A DNA stretch of 64,000 nt from Madurella fahalii (Eukaryota; Ascomycota; Sordariomycetes; Sordariales): the NCBI GenBank assembly GCA_029876055.1, contig CM056879.1, positions 1,178,001-1,242,000 on the forward strand, given 5' to 3'. Position 1 is the stretch's first letter, and every line of letters starts with the position of its first letter. Made by a program: the position numbers and the translations under genes. Below the pieces are notes generated by a model, which saw only the letters and a program-made list of their open reading frames with translations, did no database searches and had not been told where the DNA came from. Shown piece by piece: positions 55,248 to 64,000 of the stretch.

Positions 55248-56388
55248 CCTGCTCTACTTTCTAAATGTAGTCGGTGCTTTTATTCGCCTCCAACTCTTGC
55301 CGGAGAGTAGTACTTAGGAAAGGGCAAAACCTAGGGACTAGACCAGTGTGCCCTACGTTATCCTACGTTAGTTAGAGGCGTTCCATAGGATTACTGCGTT
55401 CTGATTCAGTAATAGCCACATAACTACCTTATTTAAATTGCTAAGGTACGTGTTAATCGCATGGGACATCTTCGTTTTGAATGGGTCTCTTTTTTGTGCC
55501 CGACGCAGGTTGTGCAACCGCGTGTCTGTGTGGGGTTGCTGCAGGTAGGTGGTTGTGGTATGTGACCCGACTTGAGCTCCTAGCCCCCTTTCTAACAAAA
55601 GCAGTCAAGTGAAACTCGTCTCAGTCTACCTTGATGCTTGGACCTTCTCTCCGTAACACTCCCGTTCATCCCACGGTCCCCCTCCGACCCGCTGGTATTC
55701 TCCGAGGCGACAACCAAATCATCGGCTCTTGTGAGTATGTCAGTGTAATGTTGTAGTAGTGCCCGTTGTCATGTTCATTCCCGGGTCCTTGCCGTCTTTG
55801 GAATAATTACCGGTAACCGTCGCACATAGAGGGCCTTTTATGTTCTTCGGGGTCTTCGAGCGGCACTGGCTCATGCACGACGTAGCCACTGTCTTCGGCG
55901 CACTGCCGTCGGTGGCTGAGAGTCTTGGGAACTCGACCAGATCAGGCCGCGGAACATGGAGTGTTGTTCTTCCTGTAGGCTGGGTTAGGTATGGAGCTAA
56001 AAAGGCAGCCTAGGGATGTCGACTGATCTTGCACCTGACAACGGGTGCAGCTAACCGCTCGCCCGGGTGCGTCACGGACCAACGCTCAATTTCCAGTATC
56101 CATCGGTTTCTGCGGCCTTTGCTTCAATACTGCGAGCCGGCCAGGTCACGAAACGTTTGATCGAACCGACTTCGCGCCGCTTGTGATAGGGAAACCATGT
56201 CTGAACCAGACGCGCCAAATACTATTTGAGGCCCGCAATCCCGCCACGACGGAATACCTAACCACGATGAAAGAACACTCGCATCTTATTTACCCTCGCT
56301 TACGTCTTAACGATCACACTCTGGATAGCAATCTTCTGACCGGCCCATCTCAGCCCCAAGGGGGCGACCGTTTCCATCCAGCACCCGC
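55248..56388. other. intergenic
   Basis: No gene supported. An open frame from 56045 runs into the F-box pseudogene but its first 110 codons show no family features. Confidence 0.5.
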
Positions 56389-57248
56389 AACAAATATCGG
56401 TGCCCTCGATGCGCTCCCTCTCGAGACATTCTCTGCCAACTTGACTTGCGTACTCTCACCGATTTCCGACGCGTCAACAGACGTGCCACGGCGTTGGTTG
56501 AGTTCCTCCCCCAATACCGAGCGATTACCATGCACGCACGAAATGCACTGCGTGGTATCCTAGGCATCGGAACTGGCAGTTGGATTACCTGCAGCACTCT
56601 GTACGATAAACTATGCATGCCTAAATGCGAACGGTGCGACGACTTCGGCGGTTACCTTTATCTCCTTACCTGCAAACGTGTTTGCTTCCTGTGTCTATCG
56701 CAGGATAAGTTGTACTTGCCACTATCCCCAAGGCATGCGAGCCGGAAGTTTGGACTGGACCGCCAGCTTATTGAACGATTGCCCCGTATGAGAGTAATAC
56801 CCGGCACGTACTCACCAAACGAGAAAAGATCCCTCACCAGTCCGTACTGGTCGACTACGAATCTGCTCTTCATGCCGCCATTGCGTTCCATGGGTCGTCG
56901 AGCGCCATGGACAAATACGTGGCGGACATGAAAGTCCAAGAGCTTGAAGCCTACCATGCAAAGGTAGCGGCATCGCAGCAGCCCGGATCCGTTGCACGAC
57001 GTCCGCGAAGCCCTCGTGTGGTAGATCCCCGTGATGGACGGTCAGGGAATCCGCTTCGATTCGTGGCAATCGTTCGTGCGCCATGGTTGGACAGGACATC
57101 GGGGGAAGTAGAATGCGGGTTTCATTGCACTGGGTACAAGAAATCCAGCCGCCTGCCTCTTCATAATAGACGACAATTCACAGCAGCTTCATTCGATGAG
57201 CACCTGCAACAATGTGGAAACATCCAAAACGGAAAGCATGTAGGCTGA
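56389..57248 (+). pseudogene. F-box domain protein, frameshifted
   Basis: The F-box start ALDALPLET is in one frame; after a one-base loss near 56430 the next frame continues DLRTLTDFRRVNRRATALVE and then ITMHARNALRGILGI, MPKCERCDDFGGYLYLLTCK and VCFLCLSQDKLYLPL, the standard layout of a large sordariomycete F-box family with a Cys-rich zinc-binding segment. Near 56820 the frame slips again, and the third piece starts QSVLVDYESALHAAIAFHG and reads AMDKYVADMKVQELEAYHAK to a stop at 57246-57248. Two shifts within exons cannot be explained by introns of normal length, so this is a decayed gene or contains assembly errors. Intact members are thought to act as SCF ubiquitin-ligase adaptors. Confidence 0.75.
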
Positions 57249-57395
57249 ATCTAGAGAGAGCAGGATTGTATAGTACCAGTCATCCACGGCACCAGTCCCT
57301 TCTGTCATCGCCCGTTCCCTACCTTCAGCCAGCTCCAATCTTCTAGTAGTCCGATGCTGCCTAGTGTAGATGCATCTTGTTCCTCCCTTATTTTA

Positions 57396-57803
57396 CTATA
57401 TGCTTGATACACATGGGTCAAGTCTTAGAGTCACACTGCCGAAATTCCCCATACCTCGAGCAGCTACGTACATCAATACTCGTTGGGCGAGTTGAGGGCC
57501 GAAGTGGTCACCGTGGATGTCGTTGTAACTGAGGGAGAATTCGTGGTAGACGGGGGAGAGGGTGATGGTGTAGAGGAGGCGGGATGTAAGGCAGAGGTTG
57601 AAGAGGGTTTGCAGGGCGCGTGCGGCCGCGGGTGGAGTTGGGTAAAGTGGTGGGGATGGGGCGTTGGGGTTAGGGGCTGGGTCGACGATGGACCAGGTGA
57701 CGTCTTGGATGATTTGGTATATGATTTTGTTGGTAGGTTCATGTATGGAGAGGGCTGCGAGTTGAGCTCGAGTCGTTGAATGAGAGACAAAGGCCTTGAA
57801 CAA
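57396..57803 (-). pseudogene. fragment of an F-box-like hypothetical protein
   Basis: An open frame of 135 residues. It contains NKIIYQIIQDV (degenerate F-box-like start) and LCLTSRLLYTITLSPVYHEFSLSYND, a segment common in fungal F-box/hypothetical proteins, followed by RVLMYVAARGMGNFGSVTLRLD. It stops soon after, whereas relatives continue for several hundred residues; no downstream exon was found. It is probably a truncated remnant, though a short expressed gene cannot be ruled out. Confidence 0.45.
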
Positions 57804-59158
57804 AATAATGCAAGACTACCTTAGGTACCATGACCGTCGACAGAGCATATAAAAATGTATCAAGCCCGATGCTATTGTTTCATCTCATTTTCGTCAACTT
57901 AGCCCGCTGAGACATCCCACCCACCGCCTTAGCAGATATCGATTCTTCAAGTGAAGTAATCTCCAATCCCAGTCTTTCTAGTGCCCACCTAAAATGCTTA
58001 CGAAAAAGAATCCAACCTCTAAAACGGCCACCTCATAGTCGACCCCCTTTCCAAAAGGACCAAAACCGACAACACCCGCCCTCCTACCCTTCTTCCCCCC
58101 AACACCCCACGGCTTCCGCGGCCCCTACGGCAAAACTATCTTCTCCTTCGCCGACATTTCCAACTCCCACTCCGTATTCGTCTCCGTCCGTACAACTGCC
58201 CGCGTCTGCTGATCCTGCCGCAGATTCACCCCTCAAAGAACCCGGCTACGAGGCCAAACACCTGCCGCTCCTCCAACCAATCCCTCACCGTACCGGGTGG
58301 AATCGAGCTGGAGACGGGAGTGTTTCCGTGAGGAAGATTCCGGACGTGGGGTTTCAAAAGCAGGGGCATCAGCCACCGGAGATTAAGCACTTGTGTACGA
58401 TCTTCGATTGGATTGGCATGAGTGGGGTTGCAACGGTTGCGTGTGAGAGGGAGGGGTATAGGTTGAGTCTGCCGATGCCGGAGAAGGGGGAGGAGGACAG
58501 AGATTATATACGGAGGTGGTGTCGAAGGAGAGGTGGTTTAAGGCGTTTCTGGGGTTGTAAGTTGGGTTTTCCTATGTAGGGGGTTTTGGGCTGGAGTTAT
58601 TTTCTTGGGCAATATATAGGTACCTGTGGAATAAGGTGCCCGGTGATGAGAACCAGAACAGAGAACAATAAGAAGCTTGTAGGAAAATCTCTGTTACAAC
58701 CATATGGTATTTCGAAGAAGGAACTCAAAGGACAGGAATGTCATCAATCATGTCATATGAAACCAATGCAATGTGTAGGTAAAAGAGGTATTTGGTATAG
58801 GTAAGTTAAGGACACCCGATAGTAGCCAATGAGGCGGAATTTGGGGTCTTTGAGGCAACTTCATGGGGTCGGACCTACCGACCCATCCCCATGACAGTGA
58901 GGGATGGTCCTGTGGCGATCAGGCCCAATGAAAGCATCAGTAAGCGTAGAACGCAGTGGTAGAACTACCGGTGTCCAGCCAGTTCTTACATGTACCTGTT
59001 GAGCAAAAGTTGTTGTCCTTGAGTGCACGCACTTGTTTATCACGCACGTTCCGCAGCATCATAGTAGGTTTTCAACTCATATCATTTCGCCCGAGAAAGG
59101 AAAATCCAATACAGGAATGCCATGACTTAAGTACAGCGTAGGTATGGTGGCTGAATGA
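57804..59158. other. gene-poor stretch
   Basis: A plus-strand frame around 58230-58578 (EPGYEAKHLPLLQPIPHRTG, then WIGMSGVATVACEREGYRL) reads like protein but starts without a clear ATG exon and matches no family I know; it may be another gene remnant. Nothing else is supported. Confidence 0.4.
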
Positions 59159-59566
59159 CTAAAAGCAGCTCCAACTCAACCCAATTTGGACGCAGCATTG
59201 CCGAAACCCACCAGCTTGTAAGTCGAATAAGCGACACTGCTCATGATTTACCTGATCAGTATTCCTATGGGATCATATATTATTTGGCCAAACAGATTGT
59301 CCAAGGCTTACCAGATCACCCTCCATCACTCCCCTCGTGCTGCTGCCCGGGCCGTCCCTGCAGCAACCCACAGTAGCCCCGTAGTTGCCTGGAGCCGAAG
59401 GGTTTCCATTTACGAAGCATCTGCATCTGCTATTCTGCGCCATAACGTCGCTGCGATGAAGGGTATCAGCCTTTGCTTCAGGAACGTGAGGGGATCGTAC
59501 TGTCTGTGCCACTTACCCCACGCCAAGTAATGCAACGAGTCCGAGCGATAGTGCGGTGATCTTCAT
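59159..59566 (-). CDS. small secreted cysteine-rich protein, 8 Cys, 88 residues
   Basis: Three short exons, 59566-59517, 59450-59312 and 59236-59159 (introns of 66 and 75 bp; donors GTAAGT and GTAAGC, acceptors CAG; CTGAT branch site in the second), give 88 residues. The first exon is a signal peptide (MKITALSLGLVALLGVG) and the mature part starts near DVMAQN. Cysteines come in order RCRCF, VGCCRD, DLCRL, QCCVQ and SWSCF: CxC, CC, C, CC, C, eight in all, which would allow four disulfides. All three exons are needed to get eight. A TATATAAA box sits 125-132 bp upstream of the ATG. It has the build of a fungal effector or small antimicrobial-type protein, but no family was recognised and it is not a hydrophobin (too hydrophilic, first pair spaced CxC). 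Function unknown. Confidence 0.72.
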
Positions 59567-59690
59567 TTTGGTCAAGGTCCTAACGTTGATGGATGTTGGT
59601 TCGATGGGTGAGTGCAATTCGTGGGGAGGAGGATGGTTCACAAAAAAGTTCGTGATTTCGAGTCGAGAGACCTGAGAGCGTTTATATACC

Positions 59691-59698
59691 GTGAAGTC
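59691..59698 (-). promoter_or_regulatory. TATA box of the cysteine-rich protein gene
   Basis: TATATAAA on the minus strand, 125-132 bp upstream of the start codon at 59566; the spacing matches that of the hydrophobin gene in this window. Confidence 0.65.
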
Positions 59699-60812
59699 CA
59701 ACTCATGTAGTAGCCGGTAGTCCGATCGATATCCGACCAGACCAGTTGATTGACGGAGAGCAAGGGCGAAAGGGAGTGACTGGATCCTCGAAATTAAGGT
59801 ACCAAAGAGAGTTTAGCGCAGTGGAAGGACACATGCTTGACATCGTCTAGGTCGAAGAAGTTGAGGTCACTGTCAAGCAATGAGTACATGGGTATGCGAT
59901 GCGAGATAATTAGTGCGAGTCAACCACCTTACACGAGGTGATGGGCACGACAGTGCGATATTGTGCGAATTCATGCAACGTCAGTGGAAAGAATTTTGCA
60001 TCCCGCGGATTCCGATATCCGGCGCAATATTACGCCCCTTATAGAGTTAAGACCTATGTGCTAGAAAGTGATTCCTCGATCCCTTCATTACACGGCCGTG
60101 GGTGTCATGCACTCTGTGAACCTGTAACTCTGAATGGCTGACCCAAGCTTCACCACGACTGGAAGGCACGGAGTTAAGGGACCCTGATTTAGCTAACTTC
60201 ATCCTTCAGGAACATCCTCCTCCGGGGTAGGTAACGTTAGGGCGGAAAGGGGCCCATTATTTGACTACACTATACTATTTCAGTAAATACTAACAGTGGG
60301 CCCTTGCCGCGCTAACATTCGCCTGGTGGAGGTATACACACAACCTTGCAACTGCCCTCGGATAGACGCCCTATCCATTTCAAGTTCAGGACGTGGCCAG
60401 CATACTCAGTCCGAGCTTGCACTCCGATGGTAGGAGGTTCAGGTGGGAGGCTCATGCTCCTGTTTGGCTGGTGCTGGAGGTGCCCAGCCCAGATGGCAAG
60501 GTAATAATGGCTCAACGCTAAGGTACCTTGCTGGTCATACACTAGCTAGCAATCACCTACCAGACTTTGCTTGTTTGCGATGGAAGCGAGGTCTCGGACT
60601 CGTACGACAACCGTACAGCCACCACGGGGTCACAGACGGTATATCATCACACCGTACGCCCTTCCGCTGTCAAGGACACCCTCGTCGATGCAACCAATGG
60701 CTCGGGAACCGGCATCGAACGCCTAGACGCCACCCTTGAAGAAACCATCCTTGGATGCGGCCAAGCCTTTGCGAATGGATAGCATACATGTAGTGCAGGT
60801 GCGCACTGAGCT
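59699..60812. other. gene-poor stretch
   Basis: A plus-strand frame ending at 60782 contains AVKDTLVDATNGSGTGIERLDATLEETI, which looks protein-like and could be an upstream exon of the heptad-repeat frame that follows, but no firm splice join was found. Nothing else recognised. Confidence 0.4.
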
Positions 60813-61084
60813 AAACCGTCTATCCGGCCTATAAGTCCTTAGAACCAGATATCTACGCCCCGGTTTCGAGACTCCTGACCGGCTGTTTCGGCCTTCTCAA
60901 TGGTTATCTCCGGTTTTTTGAATGGTTGAGGCGCCCTCTTAGATGGTTAGACATGCCTCTCGGCTGGCTAGAGACGCCTGCCAAATACTTAGGTAGATGG
61001 GCGTCTAGCATTGTAGTTTGGCCGTTTGGAATGGCTAAGCGAGGCAGAGCATACGACTTGAACTTTAAAACGCTTCTTCGATAA
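60813..61084 (+). other. open frame with tryptophan/proline heptad repeats
   Basis: The frame reads YPAYKSLEPDIYAPVSRLL, then TGCFGLLNGYLRF, then three 7-residue units FEWLRRP, LRWLDMP and LGWLETP (60917-60979) and a looser AKYLGRW, ending at TAA 61082-61084. The 21-bp units share the consensus LxWLxxP. There is no in-frame ATG at a good place, so it would be a 3' exon of a spliced gene; an AAG acceptor near 60837 is possible. No family recognised; it may be a remnant. Confidence 0.35.
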
Positions 61085-61292
61085 AGCCTATGGCGGGAAC
61101 GAGCGGGCACGGAAACGTTAGCCTTTTCCTTGACGCCTGTTAGACAGCGTGCGCTTACCGCTCCCTCTTCATCTGCGTCCTCTACAGGGCTGATATGGCG
61201 TTTGAGATACGACGGGCGGGGGATAACTTCTCGTTGGTCGATGAGTGCTATTTTCACGACTCGATGCATGGGGAGATCTTCCGACTTTTTGG

Positions 61293-61327
61293 CCCCTCCC
61301 CCTCCCCCTCCCCCTCCCCCTCTCCCC
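61293..61327. repeat. (CCCCTC)n simple repeat
   Basis: About five hexamers of C and T with few interruptions. The opposite strand has successive GGGGG runs separated by single A, an ideal G-quadruplex sequence. Confidence 0.9.
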
Positions 61328-62099
61328 TTTTTGACTACCCATCGGGGGAGAGCTGCCTGTCACGATGCGGCACGTGTCTTGTCACCGTATTGGTCGCATT
61401 TGCCTTGGCTGTATTGCCACCAGTTCGACCCCTCTTTCCAGTTCACCGCTGACACTTTGCTCTAGTCAGAGTACTCCTTCTCGCCCATGCATCTCAGCCG
61501 CATACCCATGGTCCCGAAAATGACGTATCAGCAAAACATAGAGTCCGTATTGGTCAGTACGATTACGAGCCTGGCCGGCGACTGTTGGGTGGTGGGAAGT
61601 CGTCCAGTTGACGGGGGATTCCCGCCCCCCTTACTCTTGACATGTTCTTTTTATCTCGAGTCTCCTGGTTGAGGTTCTCGAGTCCACGGCAAAATGGGTA
61701 CCCATCAAGATGCCCAAACTGCGAAGGCGGAGTAACCATCAAATATGTCGTTTCGGGAGCACGCCGCGCACGTCCTCACCACGTTTCAGCTATGTTTAGA
61801 CTCTGCAAGGCTCTGTTCAGTGTATGTGTCCGCACCGTTCGATTGGAAAGCCCGAATCCATTCTCCCATTATATTCTCACTTCGTACTCAACTACCAGCA
61901 CAGAGATTTCGACTTGATGGACTTGGGGAATCCATGGAGAATCGCGACGTGATGGAGATTGTGATGCAAATGGCGTTCCTCCCTTGGATTACTCGAATGA
62001 AAAGAATATATCAGCTCCCCGGAGGTCAGGGAGGGGGAGTCCATCTTGCTTCTCCCACTTTCCTGTCAAACCCTCGAGCTTGGCCGAACACTAGAGACC

Positions 62100-62940
62100 A
62101 ATCACCCCTACACAGTCCTACCCCCCTCCGGCTTCATTCGACCCCTTGAGATCCTGCCTTCAGCCCCTCACGATGACGACATTGAGGCATGTCTCAATGT
62201 GTGCCATGTTGACAAATGTCATCTATTGCTACGAGGCGCTCTCGTATACGTGGGAAGACTGGCGAACCGATCACGTATCTGACATATTACCGGGTAGGGG
62301 ATCCATCATCTATAACGGTGTTAGCCTTGATTCAGCGCCGGATTTGGTGGCGGCGATACGGAAGTTACGGCGAGAAACGACGTCCGGAGTTCTCTGGGTC
62401 GATGAGATCTGCATCAACCAGGCAAATTACAAGGAAAAAGGCAGCCAGATTCGCAGGATGGGATCTATCTACGCGAATGCTTTTCAGGCATTAGTATGGC
62501 GTGGCGTTAACCGCCTCTGCTGGTCTGAGAAGGATTCTAATGAGGGTGAAGCGATCAAACTTGTCTGCAATCTGCACTGTCGCAAAGACATGAGCAATAC
62601 GCCATCACAACACAAGCTAGGATACAGGCTCATACATTCCTGAACACTTGTCCAGCCTCGCCGCTGATAGCACACTTGGCGGCTTTGCGATCATGATAGC
62701 AGCTGATCCCCGCTGGTGGCATGCACTCCGCCTTTACGAACAGCGGTGGTTTGGGGCGACTGTGAGATGTCTTGGGAGTTGGTGGGCTTCGTAGCCTCGA
62801 TAATCCGGACCACTCAGTCCCGTCATAGGTACCGCAATGGCTCAGCTTTTGTGTGCAACCTTCAGACAATGCTACCGCTCGAGCCGCACCCAGATTTCAA
62901 GGCGTCTGCCAGCCGAGCTCTAGAGCTGAGGGAGCAATGA
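62100..62940 (+). pseudogene. HET-domain protein (heterokaryon incompatibility), broken
   Basis: The usual opening of HET proteins is in one frame (PYTVLPPSGFIRPLEILPSA, ending near CHVDKC at 62215) and the domain core in another (YEALSYTWEDW, IIYNGVSLDSAPDLVAAIRKL, VLWVDEICINQANYKEKGSQI, MGSIYANAFQALVWRGVN). The second frame runs to a stop at 62641-62643. A third frame further on (about 62750-62938) reads WGDCEMSWELVGFVASIIRTTQ, a segment that normally follows the core by some 60 residues; the stretch between is shortened. The splits fall where introns do not fit. Intact HET proteins trigger cell death after fusion of incompatible strains. Confidence 0.8.
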
Positions 62941-63809
62941 GAGACAGTGCTCACCACGCACATTGCCCTCGGTACTTGCTCGCGGCAAAGCCGCCGAGCC
63001 AAGAAGAACAACGCCCATCACCAGCAGCCACCCTTATTGGTCGGGGGTTGCGGCCGTCCGTGCTGCCATCACAGCGCCGCTTCGCTGCATTTTGGGACCA
63101 AAACTCGGCGCAAAGGACGAGAACCGAGTCAAGCACCCACCCATCGCGATCTTCAGTGCATCCCGAGATTGACATTGGCATCGCCCAATAGCTCTTGGCG
63201 CCATCTCCCCACTTGTCAGGGAATGAGAAGCGGCCTGTGGAGGTTGGGGCCGGCTCCGCCGTCGAAAGGAGTCAAGAAACGAGAGAGTCGACTCTCTCCC
63301 CAACAGGCGGCAGCGTGCAAAAGGAGGCACGATAATATTCCGGGCATTCTACGGGGGTTGCTTTCATCGCCCACATCGCAAGTTTCGTGGTACTGTACAA
63401 CACGGCGCTCCTGCTTGTGCGCTTAACTGCCTGTGTCCTGTGACAAAGGTGGTAAGATGTCGGGAGAGGTTGCATCGCCGTATGCCTAATCCGTCTCGAT
63501 GGCGTCACTTATCTCTGTCAGTATTGCATTAGTGGAACTTTTGTCAGCCGGTAGAGGTCGAGCACTCGAGTTATTCAACGTTACATCCGCTTTATAAGGT
63601 CGTGTCGATCGAGTATTTACGCGCGGGGAACTCAGTCAGCGTCGCATGTATGGCGTAGTCAGCCATGTAGCAATCAGAGGCAAACTACCTTAGTGTAGAA
63701 GTTGATCGTTTGCTTAATATGGTATGCGATCGAGCCCCACGCGCCACGAGCTCTGGACTTGATGTCACTCAGCCACAAGACGCAATGCGGGGCAGTGATT
63801 AGATGCTGC
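62941..63809. other. intergenic
   Basis: Short frames on both strands without family features; it probably includes the upstream region of the gene at the right edge. Confidence 0.45.
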
Positions 63810-63818
63810 TATAAAAGG
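63810..63818 (+). promoter_or_regulatory. TATA box upstream of the edge gene
   Basis: TATAAAAGG, a strong TATA box, about 100 bp before ATG 63919, followed by a C/T-rich leader. Confidence 0.55.
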
Positions 63819-63918
63819 TAAGGTATGCAGCAGATAGCTGTCACCAGCCTGTAGCCCTCCGTCCCATCGAACACCATCGCCTCCGGCCGTTTCAATCCTG
63901 CTACTTAGGCGACATATC

Positions 63919-64000
63919 ATGGACATTCTCCTCCACCCCTGGGCTGCCGCCCCGAATGACTTGAGTCAAGTTTGCATTGTTGCAGCCATAACTGGCATCC
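63919..64000 (+). CDS. start of a gene cut by the right window edge
   Basis: ATG 63919 opens a frame that stays open to the end of the window (27 codons): MDILLHPWAAAPNDLSQ and then a hydrophobic run VCIVAAITGI. A TATA box and pyrimidine-rich leader lie at the right distance. The hydrophobic stretch suggests an N-terminal membrane anchor, as in a cytochrome P450 or a transporter, but the product cannot be named from so little. Confidence 0.45.
   Translation, partial: MDILLHPWAAAPNDLSQVCIVAAITGI

Noticed and set aside
59159..59566. Reading the cysteine-rich gene as a hydrophobin
   Set aside because: The cysteine order begins CxC rather than a single Cys followed by CC, and the loops are hydrophilic.
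60090..60260. Possible 5S rRNA or tRNA-like sequence
   Set aside because: No internal control boxes in the right order and no cloverleaf or 5S-like pairing could be drawn.

Overview
This window comes from a filamentous ascomycete (Pezizomycotina, most likely a sordariomycete). The signs are genes split by 50-190 bp introns with GTAAGT-type donors and CTAAC/CTGAC-type branch sites, a Neurospora ccg-9-type trehalose phosphorylase, DUF3405, SRR1-like, HET and NACHT families, and pseudogenes carrying nonsense mutations of the kind left by repeat-induced point mutation (RIP). There is no bacterial-style operon structure. For every multi-exon gene with a given splice pattern, the exon joins were derived by hand from the sequence and the summed coding lengths are divisible by three.

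Left part (1-20 kb) is gene-dense and conserved: a DUF3405 membrane protein (cut by the window edge), the U5 snRNP protein Dib1, a three-gene biotin biosynthesis cluster (bioDA, bioF, bioB), the GINS subunit Psf3 divergent from a mitochondrial Mn superoxide dismutase, trehalose phosphorylase and thymidylate synthase. bioF makes 8-amino-7-oxononanoate (KAPA), the bifunctional bioDA makes diaminopelargonate and then dethiobiotin, and bioB inserts sulfur, so the last four steps to biotin sit side by side.

Middle part (20-29 kb) is accessory. Two paralogous SRR1-like genes flank a decayed stretch with a broken FAD monooxygenase and a broken NACHT NTPase, followed by a tRNA-Arg(ACG). A flavohemoglobin (29.7-31.0 kb) stands alone before a 3.3 kb gene-free stretch.

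A polyketide locus occupies 34.3-46.2 kb: a 2477-residue reducing polyketide synthase (KS-AT-DH-degenerate MT-KR-ACP, no ER seen, no release domain), a flavin monooxygenase with an N-terminal NTF2-like extension, and a salicylate-hydroxylase-type FAD monooxygenase. No trans-ER, thioesterase, transporter or regulator is visible beside them.

Right part (47-64 kb) is sparse and rich in secreted proteins and debris: a GH18 protein, a small HTH/AT-hook protein resembling the DNA-binding end of Tc1-type transposases, an atypical class I hydrophobin, a secreted protein with a long Lys-Gly repeat, an 88-residue eight-cysteine secreted protein found by splicing three exons, broken F-box and HET genes, a tryptophan/proline heptad-repeat reading frame, and the first codons of a gene running off the right edge.
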